DNA from: JBFHFS01 sp041583495
GTDB lineage: Bacteria > Bacteroidota > Bacteroidia > Bacteroidales > Marinilabiliaceae
Direction: 5' to 3'
NCBI GenBank assembly: GCA_041583495.1
Contig: JBFHFS010000007.1
Coordinates: 66,711-130,710, forward strand
Length of the DNA stretch: 64,000 bases
Part shown: positions 1 through 9,566 of the stretch, one piece after another
Numbering within the stretch: position 1 is the first letter of the stretch
Layout of the letters: every line of letters begins with the position of its first letter
Position numbers and translations under genes: made by a program
Notes under the pieces: model-generated
Databases searched by the model: none
Seen by the model: the letters and a program-made list of their open reading frames with translations, nothing else
What the model was told of the DNA's origin: nothing

Positions 1-1670
1 ACATAATTTATCCATCCAAAATTGATTGAGGAAAAATCCTGAGCCGTGTATTTCGCCGCCGAGAAAGGGTGTTTATTGGTAGCCTCTTTTAAGAACCCGG
101 GGGGAAAGATGTCGAAGGCATTTCCGCGGGTAAGAATGTGCCAGCTAAAGTGCGATTTAGTGGCCCCTTCCGAAAACAGGGGTTTGGGTTCCAGGGCATC
201 GTACACCTCCAGTTGGGCTTTCGACACGTTATACCAATAGGGCGGATGCACATCTTCGGCACCATCGAAATAGACAAACTGAAACCCTGCCTCGGCATAT
301 ATCTGCCCTATTCTTTGGGCCAGTTCCTGCTGAAGGCTTGTATTCTGGTCTACCCGAATAAATAACGGCCAGGTATCCACATCCAGCAACCCGAATTTAA
401 ACCCTTTTTCAAATGTTGAGTGTGGCGATCCCAGCTGCCCTCTCTGGCAACCCGTAAACCGGTAGGGAGGATCCTCGGAATAGTTGGTATAGGTAATCAA
501 TTCGTTACCCATCTTCAGAAATCTTCTACCCTCTTCCAGGGTACAGCCCCGGGGGGTTTCTTCCACCTCGATGGAGGTAGACTGAAGATCCATCGGCTTT
601 GAAAGGGTAAACATTCGCCGGAGGTTTAACCTTGAATCGGGCACGGGACTCGCGTAAGGATCGTTTTTGGCAACCTTATTATAATGGATATGAAATCCGG
701 GAATCATCCCGGCGGCTTTTATCTTACCGGTTACCTCCTTTAAATCTTCCATTCCATTGGGATATCCAGACCGCCAGGGGAAATGGCCCATGGCAGAGGA
801 AAAATCGGGATAGTAAACCACCATGGCATGAAATCCACCTTGTTTGGCAAAGGCAATATGCTCATCTATATTTTGGGGGGTGACATTGCGAAGCTCGTAA
901 TAAGAGTATTTATACGCCTCACTTCTCCGGCTTTGAACGCCCCGGGGAAGGTTAAAATCCTTTTCCACCTGATCGATGCAATTGAGAAGGTTGTCGGTGG
1001 TGGTGGTGATCAATGCCGCTCCCACATCCATCAGCTTGACATCGGCCTGCATCCCGGCCTGCATGAGATGATAACCCTCACGGGTTTCGGCATCGATACG
1101 GGTGAAAGGTCCGGTAGCCAACAAATTTACGGCCACCTCCTTGTCCCATGATACATTGAGCCATTCCCCAAAAAAGGTCCGGTCGCGAACGGGCAGTTGC
1201 ATTAAGGTGAACTCATCGATTTCGGTCCGCCTTTTTACGCCAAACTTCTCTATTTCATAATCGAACCCTTTCAGGGTAAAAGCAATATAATTCTCGGTAT
1301 TGGTCACCCGGATGGTGGCCAGATAGGTTTCCAGCTCGAAGCCCACCACCAGGTCATCCCCCTTCCAGTAAATGGTATCGGACTGAAAGCTTGTTTGCCT
1401 GGCAGGATAAGTAAGGAAGAGTTCGTTATCGTAGGGGCGGTATTGGGTAAGTGCCATAACGGGCATAGCACATCCCGGCATCAAACACTCCTCTCCCGTG
1501 GGTTTATGAACCAGGCTTTTGGCCCGGGCATCGGCCCCAATCACTAACCGGAATTCACCATTCTCGACTATTACATCTCCCTTTTGTGGCAGGGCCTGTC
1601 TCGGCGCACAGGCAACAGCACTGATAACAATGAGGAAAAGAAAAATGACTTTTTGAAAATTTGATTGCAT
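1..1670 (-). CDS. secreted barrel-type hydrolase, unassigned family (3' end outside window)
   Basis: The frame is open from the ATG at 1668-1670 to the left edge, at least 556 codons, and the C-terminus is missing. Residues 1-21 form a hydrophobic leader (VIFLFLIVISAVAC) followed by APRQ, so a secreted lipoprotein is likely, although the lipobox is weak. The first 200 or so residues read as beta-rich sequence. The rest has the alternating strand/helix pattern of a TIM barrel, with strands such as HAMVVYYPDF and GMIPGFHIHY. The segment FVYFDGAEDVHPP, near positions 250-280, has an Asp at a strand end as in the alpha-galactosidase clans. I recognise no defined family. A glycosidase is inferred from this motif, secretion and context. 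It is followed on the plus strand by an unrelated sulfur gene, so its own operon continues to the left. Confidence 0.6.
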   Translation of the reverse strand, partial: MQSNFQKVIFLFLIVISAVACAPRQALPQKGDVIVENGEFRLVIGADARAKSLVHKPTGEECLMPGCAMPVMALTQYRPYDNELFLTYPARQTSFQSDTIYWKGDDLVVGFELETYLATIRVTNTENYIAFTLKGFDYEIEKFGVKRRTEIDEFTLMQLPVRDRTFFGEWLNVSWDKEVAVNLLATGPFTRIDAETREGYHLMQAGMQADVKLMDVGAALITTTTDNLLNCIDQVEKDFNLPRGVQSRRSEAYKYSYYELRNVTPQNIDEHIAFAKQGGFHAMVVYYPDFSSAMGHFPWRSGYPNGMEDLKEVTGKIKAAGMIPGFHIHYNKVAKNDPYASPVPDSRLNLRRMFTLSKPMDLQSTSIEVEETPRGCTLEEGRRFLKMGNELITYTNYSEDPPYRFTGCQRGQLGSPHSTFEKGFKFGLLDVDTWPLFIRVDQNTSLQQELAQRIGQIYAEAGFQFVYFDGAEDVHPPYWYNVSKAQLEVYDALEPKPLFSEGATKSHFSWHILTRGNAFDIFPPGFLKEATNKHPFSAAKYTAQDFSSINFGWINY

Positions 1671-2034
1671 GGTGAATTGATTAGAATTAAACTTTTTCAT
1701 CCCCGCAAATCCATCTTCACCAACAAACCTACGATCTTTTGTTGGCAGCTTTAATATCCTGAATGAGAATCCTTGATGAATCAAGCAATCATCCGCCACT
1801 AATTTAACTCAATTCTATTAATTATGCTCTTGGGAAAGGGAATTTCAGGTTCAAAGCAAATCGGAGACGGCTTTTCTTAACCTAAATGCCGGACTCCACT
1901 AATGACCAAATCCAACCAATTGAAAAAAAAGCACTAAAATCCCGGATGAAATAGTACATTTGCACCGGATTTATCTACATATCCATATATGGTTATTTTT
2001 AATTTCTTACATAGCTAACAACTTACACTGCACA
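1671..2034. other. divergent intergenic region
   Basis: This 364-base gap separates two divergently transcribed genes and should carry both promoters. On the minus strand a TAGGTTTG element (1731-1724) fits the Bacteroidetes -7 consensus, but no good -33 TTG sits 19-21 bases before it. A short palindrome, CTTGAT-GA-ATCAAG, lies near 1770-1785. The plus-strand promoter candidate is listed separately. No convincing coding sequence is visible. Confidence 0.4.
1955..1962 (+). promoter_or_regulatory. candidate -7 element TACATTTG
   Basis: TACATTTG matches the Bacteroidetes TAnnTTTG -7 element and lies 72 bases before the chosen ATG at 2035. It overlaps the TTG at 1960 that would otherwise be an upstream start codon, which argues against the longer reading. 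A TTG at 1920-1922 is 32 bases away, too far for the usual -33 spacing, so the promoter is incomplete. Confidence 0.4.
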
Positions 2035-4521
2035 ATGTCAAAGTATTTAATTGTCGGGGGTGTAGCCGGAGGAGCCACCGCAGCTGCCCGCCTGAGAAGA
2101 TTGAACGAAAAGGCTGAGATCATCATGTTTGAACGGGGAGAACACATCTCCTACGCCAATTGCGGATTACCCTATTACATTGGAGAGGTGATTCAGGAAC
2201 GCGAAAAGTTATTGGTAGAGACCCCTGAGAGTTTCGAAAAACACCTGAATATAGATGTCCGCACCCTGAACGAGGTCGTAAAAATAAACCGCGAACTTAA
2301 GGAGGTAGAAGTAAAAGATTTACGCGACGGAACCACCTACACCGAGAAGTATGACCAGCTGGTGGTTTCCCCCGGGGCAGAACCCATCAAGCCGCCTATC
2401 TCGGGCATTCGCGACCAGGCCATCTTCACCATGCGCAACGTAAAGGATACCGATCAGATCAAAGCCTTTTGCGATACTCAGCATCCCCGCAAAGCGGTGG
2501 TGGTGGGCGCCGGCTTCATTGGTCTTGAGATGGCCGAGAACCTGCACCGGATGGGACTCCTGGTCACCATCGTTGAGATGGCCGACCAGGTAATGGCCCC
2601 ACTCGACTACGAGATGGCCGCCGAGGTTCACCAACACCTGAAGACCAAAAAGGTAGAATTTTATCTTAACGACGGCGTGAGAGCTTTCGAGCGGAACACC
2701 GACCACCTTGAAGTTTGCCTTCAGTCGGGCCGCAAAGTGGAAGCTGACCTGGTTATTCTTTCGATTGGCGTTCGCCCCGAGGTAAAGCTCATCAAGGAGG
2801 CGGGCCTGGAGCTGGCCCCCAACGGAGGCATCAAGGTAAATGAGTACCTGCAAACCAACGACCCAAACATCTATGCGCTGGGCGATGCCATGGCTTTTCC
2901 CCATCCCCTCACCGGAAAGTACATCAACACCTACCTGGCAGGACCTGCCAACAAACAGGGCCGACTGGTGGCCGACAACATTGTGATGGGCAATAAACGT
3001 CCCTACAAAGGTGCCATTGGAACGGCCATTGCCAAGGTGTTTGACATCACTGTGGCTTCCACCGGTTTATCCGAGAAGGTGCTGAAAAAGGAGGGGCTTC
3101 CCTATATGGCCAATATCATTCACGGCTCTTCCCATGCCGGATATTATCCCGGGGCCTTGCCAATGACCCTGAAAATATTGTTCCATCCCGAAACCGGGAA
3201 GCTGTACGGCGCCCAAATTGTGGGTTACGAAGGCATCGATAAGCGCATCGACCTGATAGCCACAACCTTGCAACACAAAGGAGACATCTACGACCTTCAG
3301 GAAATTGAGCACGCCTATGCGCCCCCCTACTCCTCGGCCAAGGACCCGGTAAACCAGGCCGGATTTGCGGCCGAAAACATCCTGTCGGGGCGGGTGAAAG
3401 TAATTCATTGGGATGAGCTACATCAGTTGCACAGCGACAATATCTGTATTTTGGATGTACGCACCCCTGATGAGAACGCATTGGGGCAAATTGAAGGTTC
3501 ATTGAACATTGAAGTAGACACTCTGCGTCAGCGGTTGGATGAAGTACCCAGGGACAAGACCATCATCACTTACTGCGGAGTGGGTCTGCGCGGGTACATC
3601 GCCTGTTGCATCCTGGCTCAGAACGGTTTTGAGGAGGTCTATAACCTCAGTGGCGGATTCAAGACCTACGAGCACACCACTGGCAAGCAGAGCAATGAGG
3701 ACATATTCGAAAACAGTTACATTGATAAAGCCAGCCATATCTACAGGGGAAAGGCCAGGGAGGAGGGCCCCAAAACCAGTGTTCCCATCAGAACATTAGA
3801 GGTGGATGCCTGTGGCTTGCAATGCCCCGGCCCTATCCTCAAACTCAAGAAGGAGATCGATGCGCTGTTACCCGGCGAACATCTCCGTCAGACAGCCACC
3901 GACCCCGGATTCATGAAAGATGTGGAGTCGTGGTGCAACATGACCGGCAACAAACTGATTTCGGTAGATTCGGATAAAGGCAAGATCACCGCCATCATTG
4001 AAAAACAGGAGACATCACCGAAGGTGGCTGTCCCGAAAAACCTGAATCTTCCCCAGAACAAGACCATGGTGGTATTCAGCGACGATATGGATCGGGCCCT
4101 GGCCTCCCTGGTAATCGCCAATGGGGCGGCCTCCACCGGAAAAAAGGTAACCCTCTTCTTTACTTTCTGGGGGCTGAACATCATTAAAAAAACCACCAAA
4201 CCCAAAGTAGAGAAGGACCTGATGGGCAAAATGTTCAGCAGGATGATGGCCGGCAGCGCCGGCGAGTTGAAGCTCTCCAAGATGAACATGGGGGGCGTGG
4301 GCACCAGGATGATGAAAAAGCGCATGCTTTCGAAGAAAGTGGATTCCCTGGAGGATATGCTCCAAACCGCCATTGACAATGGGGTGACGATGATCGCCTG
4401 CCAGATGTCCATGGACATGATGGGCGTGGATAAGGAAGAACTCATCGAGGGCGTCACCATTGGTGGAGTAGCCAGCTACCTCGAAGAGGCCGAGAAATCG
4501 AACATCAACCTCTTCATCTAG
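2035..4521 (+). CDS. CoA-disulfide-reductase-like / rhodanese / TusA / DsrE fusion
   Basis: A cytoplasmic 828-residue protein of four sulfur-handling modules. Residues 1-440 are an FAD/NAD(P)H pyridine-nucleotide-disulfide oxidoreductase, with GGVAGGATAAAR at the N-terminus and the single redox Cys43 in SYANCGLPYY as in CoA disulfide reductases. A rhodanese domain follows with CGVGLR around its active Cys, then a TusA/SirA domain with the CPGP motif, then a DsrE-like domain with a conserved Cys in IACQMSMDMMG. By family knowledge such fusions reduce persulfides or CoA-disulfides and pass sulfur between domains. The exact substrate is not readable here. I chose the ATG at 2035 because the TTG 25 codons upstream overlaps a -7 promoter element and the FAD-binding motif starts directly after Met-Ser-Lys. 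It is monocistronic and ends at a strong terminator. Confidence 0.9.
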   Translation: MSKYLIVGGVAGGATAAARLRRLNEKAEIIMFERGEHISYANCGLPYYIGEVIQEREKLLVETPESFEKHLNIDVRTLNEVVKINRELKEVEVKDLRDGTTYTEKYDQLVVSPGAEPIKPPISGIRDQAIFTMRNVKDTDQIKAFCDTQHPRKAVVVGAGFIGLEMAENLHRMGLLVTIVEMADQVMAPLDYEMAAEVHQHLKTKKVEFYLNDGVRAFERNTDHLEVCLQSGRKVEADLVILSIGVRPEVKLIKEAGLELAPNGGIKVNEYLQTNDPNIYALGDAMAFPHPLTGKYINTYLAGPANKQGRLVADNIVMGNKRPYKGAIGTAIAKVFDITVASTGLSEKVLKKEGLPYMANIIHGSSHAGYYPGALPMTLKILFHPETGKLYGAQIVGYEGIDKRIDLIATTLQHKGDIYDLQEIEHAYAPPYSSAKDPVNQAGFAAENILSGRVKVIHWDELHQLHSDNICILDVRTPDENALGQIEGSLNIEVDTLRQRLDEVPRDKTIITYCGVGLRGYIACCILAQNGFEEVYNLSGGFKTYEHTTGKQSNEDIFENSYIDKASHIYRGKAREEGPKTSVPIRTLEVDACGLQCPGPILKLKKEIDALLPGEHLRQTATDPGFMKDVESWCNMTGNKLISVDSDKGKITAIIEKQETSPKVAVPKNLNLPQNKTMVVFSDDMDRALASLVIANGAASTGKKVTLFFTFWGLNIIKKTTKPKVEKDLMGKMFSRMMAGSAGELKLSKMNMGGVGTRMMKKRMLSKKVDSLEDMLQTAIDNGVTMIACQMSMDMMGVDKEELIEGVTIGGVASYLEEAEKSNINLFI

Positions 4522-4560
4522 GGTCAGGTTCTTTCATACTCAAGAGTAAGCAATCAAAAA

Positions 4561-4597
4561 AAAGGGAGAAGGCAACATTGAAGCGCCTTCTCCCTTT
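4561..4597. terminator. bidirectional intrinsic terminator
   Basis: A perfect 13-bp stem, AAAGGGAGAAGGC with GCCTTCTCCCTTT, closes an 11-base loop. It has a T tract after it on the plus strand and an A tract (4555-4563) before it, giving a T tract on the minus strand. It lies between the convergent ends of the sulfur fusion gene and the GH27 gene and should serve both. Confidence 0.85.
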
Positions 4598-4629
4598 TTT
4601 ATTCCCCACACCAGAAGGGAAAGACATCT

Positions 4630-5811
4630 CTAATCAGGATTACTGACCAACAGAAAAGAGCAAGAATGCGGGTTCAATTCTTCTGAAATGGATCCGGAAA
4701 CCGGTTTAATATGCTCACCATTATAAATATCCTGAATTATAGCTTTTCTCCTTACGCCCAGCTCTTTTAAGGATATGGAGAGTTGATGACTGTTTTGGGA
4801 ATCCAGGTTAAGCAACAAAACAGCCAAGGATCCCTTTTCCAGTTTTTTCACCCAGACCTCGGTTTTACCCTCCGTTTTAATTTTACGTCCCTGCCCGGTG
4901 GGATCCTGATTAACAGAAATAGCCATAGCATTGGTTACCAGGCCCTTTTCCTCCCGGGTCATATTTCTTGGATCATTGCCCAGAAATAAGGGTGACGACA
5001 TGATGCACCATAAGGCAAAATGAGCTTTCTGCTCTTCGACATTAAGTCCCTGATTACCGGTAACCATCATGTCAGGATCATTCCAGTAACCCTTGCCGGC
5101 AAAACGGGCCAGCTCGTTATTTTTATATGACACATCCATTACGCTGTAAGGCGCACCCTCAAAAACGGCTCCCCCCGTAACTTTTGCGTTAATGTCTCCT
5201 GTTGTGCGAGCCATCTGACCAATCTCCGGATACCAATCACGCCATTTATAGGCACTAATACTCAAAGCTATATCCCGACCACTATTTTTTAGGAGCCGGT
5301 GCCACTTTTCATAGGTGCTTTTCAGAATCTCCTCATCCCAGCCATTATCATTTTTGCATTTATCCAGCTTAATAAAATCTATTCCCCAATCCACAAATTG
5401 TTTTACATGGACTTCTTCAAATCCCAATCCGCCAACTTTATCGCCTGCGCAATCATGCGTGCCGGGAACCGTATGGAGGCCAAACTTCAATCCACGGGCA
5501 TGTGCGTAATCGGCTAATACTTTAATACCATGAGGGAAACGGTCAGGATTGGCTAATAACCCTCCGTTTTCATCCAGTTTGGTATCTCTCCATCCACCGT
5601 CGATAACAAAATACTCATATCCGGCATCCAACAATCCCTCATCAACAACTGCATCAATACACTCCCGAATATTATCCTCATTAATGCCCATCTTCCCAAA
5701 CCAATTCCAGCTGTTCCAGCCCATAGGGGGCGTTGGTGCAAGAATATTTACTTCCTGGGCTGTTGCGGTCTGATAAAAAACAACCAGTAATATTAAAATG
5801 TATTTCTTCAT
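4630..5811 (-). CDS. GH27 alpha-galactosidase
   Basis: A 393-residue secreted enzyme of glycoside hydrolase family 27, which removes terminal alpha-galactose (some members alpha-GalNAc) with retention. A signal peptide covers residues 1-18 (cleavage after TATA). The TIM barrel opens with PPMGWNSWNWFG. FIKLDKC holds the expected nucleophile Asp150, and ARTTGDI holds the acid/base Asp206. The substrate-loop motif YWNDPDMM is present, followed by the usual C-terminal beta domain. Length is normal for the family. It lies 71 bases after the DUF4350-like gene on the same strand and ends at the bidirectional terminator, so the two probably form a small operon. The choice between alpha-galactosidase and alpha-N-acetylgalactosaminidase cannot be made from sequence alone. 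Confidence 0.93.
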   Translation of the reverse strand: MKKYILILLVVFYQTATAQEVNILAPTPPMGWNSWNWFGKMGINEDNIRECIDAVVDEGLLDAGYEYFVIDGGWRDTKLDENGGLLANPDRFPHGIKVLADYAHARGLKFGLHTVPGTHDCAGDKVGGLGFEEVHVKQFVDWGIDFIKLDKCKNDNGWDEEILKSTYEKWHRLLKNSGRDIALSISAYKWRDWYPEIGQMARTTGDINAKVTGGAVFEGAPYSVMDVSYKNNELARFAGKGYWNDPDMMVTGNQGLNVEEQKAHFALWCIMSSPLFLGNDPRNMTREEKGLVTNAMAISVNQDPTGQGRKIKTEGKTEVWVKKLEKGSLAVLLLNLDSQNSHQLSISLKELGVRRKAIIQDIYNGEHIKPVSGSISEELNPHSCSFLLVSNPD

Positions 5812-5882
5812 AAAAAATTAATTAAAGTATTTACAACTAAGCGCTTTAAAGGTAACCGATTAATCATTCTTTGAAGCAGGTC

Positions 5883-6647
5883 CTATTTTAACAAGTAATC
5901 CACCAGGTTTTTTGCCGCCTCATAATTTTGAAATTCTTCGGGAAGGAACAAATGGTCGATGTATTCGTTGTAGAGCCAGGGATCTCCAATGGCAATGACT
6001 TTTCCCTTTCCCGGAAAGGCCTCTGCCATCAACGTTTTTCCATCTTCCTGAAGAATTGGCTTCGCACCCGAAACAGAGGAAATACCCTTTAGGAAGATCT
6101 TCTTAACCCCCCGAAACAGGGGATGATCGGGAAGATTTTTTGAGGCACAACTGTCAAAATTACGGGGTTTTCCCGGCTCCGACCGTTCGGAATGGAGAAT
6201 CTCATCATTAAAGGCCATGCCAAACATTGACATCAGCAAGTTTAAACTATCCAATTCACAATTTTTTGAATCGTTAGCCAATACCAGCAAAACCCCGCCT
6301 TTTTTTACCCAATCCTTGATGGCGGAGGCGGCGGTGAGATCCATGTATTTTGGGTCAACAGATTCCTGGGGGGTATCGGGGTCAACAATAATATAAACAC
6401 GTGCGTTCTTTAAGTTAGACCGATCGGGTTTTGATTTTAGGACCGACAACTGACATCCTTGATTTTCAAACAATTTTCCCAACTCAGAAAACCCTGAAGG
6501 CTCCTCATCTTCCCATAAATAGTGATAGGGTCTTCCTGTTTTCTCTTTTACTTCATTGTTGTAATAATTATCGAGCAGGATTGTTTTTTGTCCATTCCCA
6601 AAGAAGCTGATGCCCAAAAGCGACATTAAAAAAGCCAGTTTTTTCAT
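5883..6647 (-). CDS. secreted DUF4350-like protein
   Basis: A 254-residue protein with a signal peptide (MKKLAFLMSLLGISFFGNG). The sequence has an N-terminal strand that names a family feature, TILLDNYYNNE, then a fold like class-I glutamine amidotransferases or ThuA, with strands VYIIVDPDTP and GGVLLVLAND and a late GKVIAIGDPW. This matches the DUF4350-type module. In Bacteroidetes that module is often attached to the C-terminus of GH105 unsaturated-glycuronyl hydrolases. Here it stands alone, upstream of GH27. No catalytic triad is evident, so a binding or accessory role is as likely as an enzymatic one. Family assignment is from memory of sequence style. Confidence 0.6.
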   Translation of the reverse strand: MKKLAFLMSLLGISFFGNGQKTILLDNYYNNEVKEKTGRPYHYLWEDEEPSGFSELGKLFENQGCQLSVLKSKPDRSNLKNARVYIIVDPDTPQESVDPKYMDLTAASAIKDWVKKGGVLLVLANDSKNCELDSLNLLMSMFGMAFNDEILHSERSEPGKPRNFDSCASKNLPDHPLFRGVKKIFLKGISSVSGAKPILQEDGKTLMAEAFPGKGKVIAIGDPWLYNEYIDHLFLPEEFQNYEAAKNLVDYLLK

Positions 6648-6944
6648 TCCTTACCGATCTATTTTTTAACTGTAACTACAATTTTCATCAAATTGATGGA
6701 TCTACTAAAAAACATCCTAAATATAGTTATTTGATTCTACGAAGCAGTACCTTTATCAATGCTATCCGGCTCTTTGGCTCACTTTTATCAGTCATCTTAT
6801 AAAAGTCGTTACTGAGTCAGCGTCAACTCCCGGGTCAACAAAACGTTTTTTAGGCAAACATGCAAGATCTAACTGCCAGCCAAAACGGAATGGACCAACC
6901 CTTGGGATTGACCGGCAATAGACACACAATAAATTACCATACCA
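6648..6944. other. divergent intergenic region
   Basis: This 297-base gap lies between the divergent DUF4350-like and GH2 genes. I looked for TAnnTTTG elements on both strands and found none convincing. No relic reading frame or strong hairpin is seen. Confidence 0.35.
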
Positions 6945-9401
6945 ATGAAACAGACCCTACTATTTCTTTCTGTATTTATCCTTTCGGCAATTGGCTGTTG
7001 TCAAAACAATGATGACAATCCACGAACCATTCAATTATTGGATTCTGATTGGTATTTTCAAAATCATGAAGTCCCGGATGGAGAAATGAAACCGACTAAT
7101 CCGGATGAATGGCAAAAGGTTAATGTCCCTCATGACTGGGCTATAAGCGGAGACTTTGATGAAATGATTGATGCTCAAAAGACCATGGTTGTTGAAGATG
7201 GTGAAAAAGTCGCCAGGTTTCGTACAGGAAGGACCGGAGGCTTGCCCCATATTGGTATCGGCTGGTATCAAAGGGAACTGGATATTCCAGTCCCTTTAAA
7301 AGATAAAAGAATTCATTTGGAGTTTGACGGAGCCATGAGCCATTCCAGAATTTATGTCAATGGCAAATATGTTGGAGAATGGCCTTACGGGTATGCCTCC
7401 TTCGGATTTGATATAACAGATTTTATTAATCCTGATGGGGGCAATTTTCTTGCCGTACGGTTAGAGAATAAACCAAATTCCTCCCGGTGGTATCCAGGAG
7501 CAGGTATATACAGGAATGTTAGAATGGTGGTTACCAATGCCATTCATATACAACAATGGGGAACCTGTTTGACAACGCCTGATATAACAAAAGGAACGGG
7601 AACAATTAATTTAGAAACAATTGTATTGAACCATTTAGGGCAATCAAAGGATTTGACAATAATTACGGAGATTATTAACCCCCAGGGGATGGTTGAAAGT
7701 GTTCATGAAATGCCGGTTACCATTGACAAAAAACAGCCGGTTAACCAAACCCTTACAGTCGAATCTCCCATACTCTGGTCAGTTGAGGATCCCAAATTAT
7801 ACAAAGCGGTAACTCATATCCAGGACGGAACCAGAGAACTGGACCGGTATGAGACAAGTTTTGGATTTCGATATTTTGAATTCACCAACAACGAAGGCTT
7901 TTTCTTGAATGGTAAAAACATGAAACTAAATGGTGTGTGTATGCACCACGATTTAGGGCCATTAGGATCAGCTGTCAACGAAAGTGCATTGCACCGGCAG
8001 CTGGAAATATTGCAGGAGATGGGATGCAATGCCATCAGAACCAGTCATAATCCACCGGCTCCCGAACTGCTTAAACTAAGTGATGAAATGGGTTTTTTGA
8101 TCATTGATGAAGCGTTTGATGAATGGAAGCATGCTAAACTGGAAAATGGGTATCATACTCTATGGGAGGCCTGGGCTGAAAAAGACCTGGTTGCCATGAT
8201 TCATCGTGACCGCAACCATCCGTCAGTGATCATGTGGAGCATCGGGAATGAGATACGGGAGCAAGGCATCGAAGGGGGTGAAGAATACTGTCAGTTTCTG
8301 GTGGACATCTGCAAACGTGAGGATCCTACCCGTCCTACCACAGCCGGTTTTAACAATTGGGAGGGAGCCATAAAAAATGGGTTTGCGAACATAGTGGATG
8401 TTCCCGGATGGAATTACAAACCCCAGCACTACGCGTTTATCCATGAGAAGTTCCCTGCCTGGAAGATGTATGGAAGTGAGACGGCATCAACCGTAAGTTC
8501 ACGGGGAGAATATTTTTTCCCGGCAGAAGAAAAGGTTCATTATACACGTGAGCCCTACCACTCTTCATCTTATGATTTGGAATACCCGCGTTGGGCCACT
8601 TCACCAGATACGGAATTTGCCGCCCAGGACTCTTTTCCCTTCATGGCCGGGGAGTTTGTCTGGACCGGCTTTGATTATTTAGGCGAACCTACGCCTTATA
8701 ATATTGAGTGGCCCTCCAGAAGTTCCTATTTTGGGATCATTGATTTGTGCGGAATTCCCAAAGACCGTTATTACCTGTATCAAAGTAAATGGACCCACAA
8801 GGAAGTATTACACCTGTTGCCACACTGGAACTGGGAAGGAAAAGAAGGGGAGATCGTCCCGGTACATTGCTATACCAGTTTCCGGAAAGCAGAATTGTTT
8901 CTAAACGGGAAAAGTATGGGTATACAAGAGAAGGATCCAACCCGCCTTTATCGCAAGTACCGTTTAGTCTGGGATGTGCCGTATGCGGCAGGAGAATTGA
9001 AAGTGGTTGCACTGGACGAAACCAATCAACCCCTAAAAGAAGCAACCATGCGAACTGCCGGAGAACCAGCGGCTATTAAGCTGGAGGCCTACAGTGACAG
9101 CATTAGAGCCGACGGGAAAGCACTTGCCTTTATTACCGTTTCGGTGGTTGACAAAAAGGGAACGCTTTGCCCAACAGCCGATAACCTGATTCGCTTCAAA
9201 GTTGAAGGAGGAGGAAAGCTGATCGCCGTTGGAAATGGGAACCCAACGAGCCTGGAGTCGTTTGTAAAACCACAACGAAAAGCGTTTAACGGACAATGCA
9301 TGGTCTACCTGCAGAACACTGCCTCTCAGAATGATATCCGGCTGACAGCCGGTTCCGAAGGGCTGGAAGGAGCTGAGGTTAGCATAAAGTTAACAAGGTA
9401 G
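6945..9401 (+). CDS. GH2 beta-galactosidase-type enzyme
   Basis: An 818-residue secreted enzyme of family GH2, probably a beta-galactosidase or beta-glucuronidase-like exo-enzyme. The leader ends in LSAIGC, a good lipobox. Domains in order: sugar-binding jelly roll (about 30-200, with GWYQREL and SHSRIYVNGKYVG), an Ig-like domain (200-310), a TIM barrel (310-620), and a C-terminal DUF4982/bacterial Ig-like region. The acid/base is Glu436 in WSIGNEIRE and the nucleophile is Glu512 in YGSETAST. The motif GEFVWTGFDYLGEPTPY is typical of the Bacteroidetes beta-galactosidase subgroup. It is the only plus-strand glycosidase in the window and stands alone, converging on the CstA gene. No clear terminator is seen in 9402-9566. 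Confidence 0.9.
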   Translation: MKQTLLFLSVFILSAIGCCQNNDDNPRTIQLLDSDWYFQNHEVPDGEMKPTNPDEWQKVNVPHDWAISGDFDEMIDAQKTMVVEDGEKVARFRTGRTGGLPHIGIGWYQRELDIPVPLKDKRIHLEFDGAMSHSRIYVNGKYVGEWPYGYASFGFDITDFINPDGGNFLAVRLENKPNSSRWYPGAGIYRNVRMVVTNAIHIQQWGTCLTTPDITKGTGTINLETIVLNHLGQSKDLTIITEIINPQGMVESVHEMPVTIDKKQPVNQTLTVESPILWSVEDPKLYKAVTHIQDGTRELDRYETSFGFRYFEFTNNEGFFLNGKNMKLNGVCMHHDLGPLGSAVNESALHRQLEILQEMGCNAIRTSHNPPAPELLKLSDEMGFLIIDEAFDEWKHAKLENGYHTLWEAWAEKDLVAMIHRDRNHPSVIMWSIGNEIREQGIEGGEEYCQFLVDICKREDPTRPTTAGFNNWEGAIKNGFANIVDVPGWNYKPQHYAFIHEKFPAWKMYGSETASTVSSRGEYFFPAEEKVHYTREPYHSSSYDLEYPRWATSPDTEFAAQDSFPFMAGEFVWTGFDYLGEPTPYNIEWPSRSSYFGIIDLCGIPKDRYYLYQSKWTHKEVLHLLPHWNWEGKEGEIVPVHCYTSFRKAELFLNGKSMGIQEKDPTRLYRKYRLVWDVPYAAGELKVVALDETNQPLKEATMRTAGEPAAIKLEAYSDSIRADGKALAFITVSVVDKKGTLCPTADNLIRFKVEGGGKLIAVGNGNPTSLESFVKPQRKAFNGQCMVYLQNTASQNDIRLTAGSEGLEGAEVSIKLTR

Positions 9402-9566
9402 AGTACGGGGAAAAATAATTTGCACCCGTCCCCTTGGCCTTGGACAAAAACCGGGTTACTGGTCAAAGCGATAAGGCTTGTTCAACTCATATTGGAATAG
9501 TGAACTCATCGTTCTTCTGATTTTTAACACCTAATAATCAAAAGACCCATAGAACACAGCATTTTT

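Noticed and set aside
1960..2034. 25-codon N-terminal extension of the sulfur fusion protein from a TTG
   Set aside because: The TTG lies inside a TACATTTG promoter element and the extension is hydrophobic, which does not suit a cytoplasmic FAD enzyme.
2320..2904. 194-codon minus-strand frame
   Set aside because: It is antisense to the FAD domain of the sulfur fusion gene and shows no family features.
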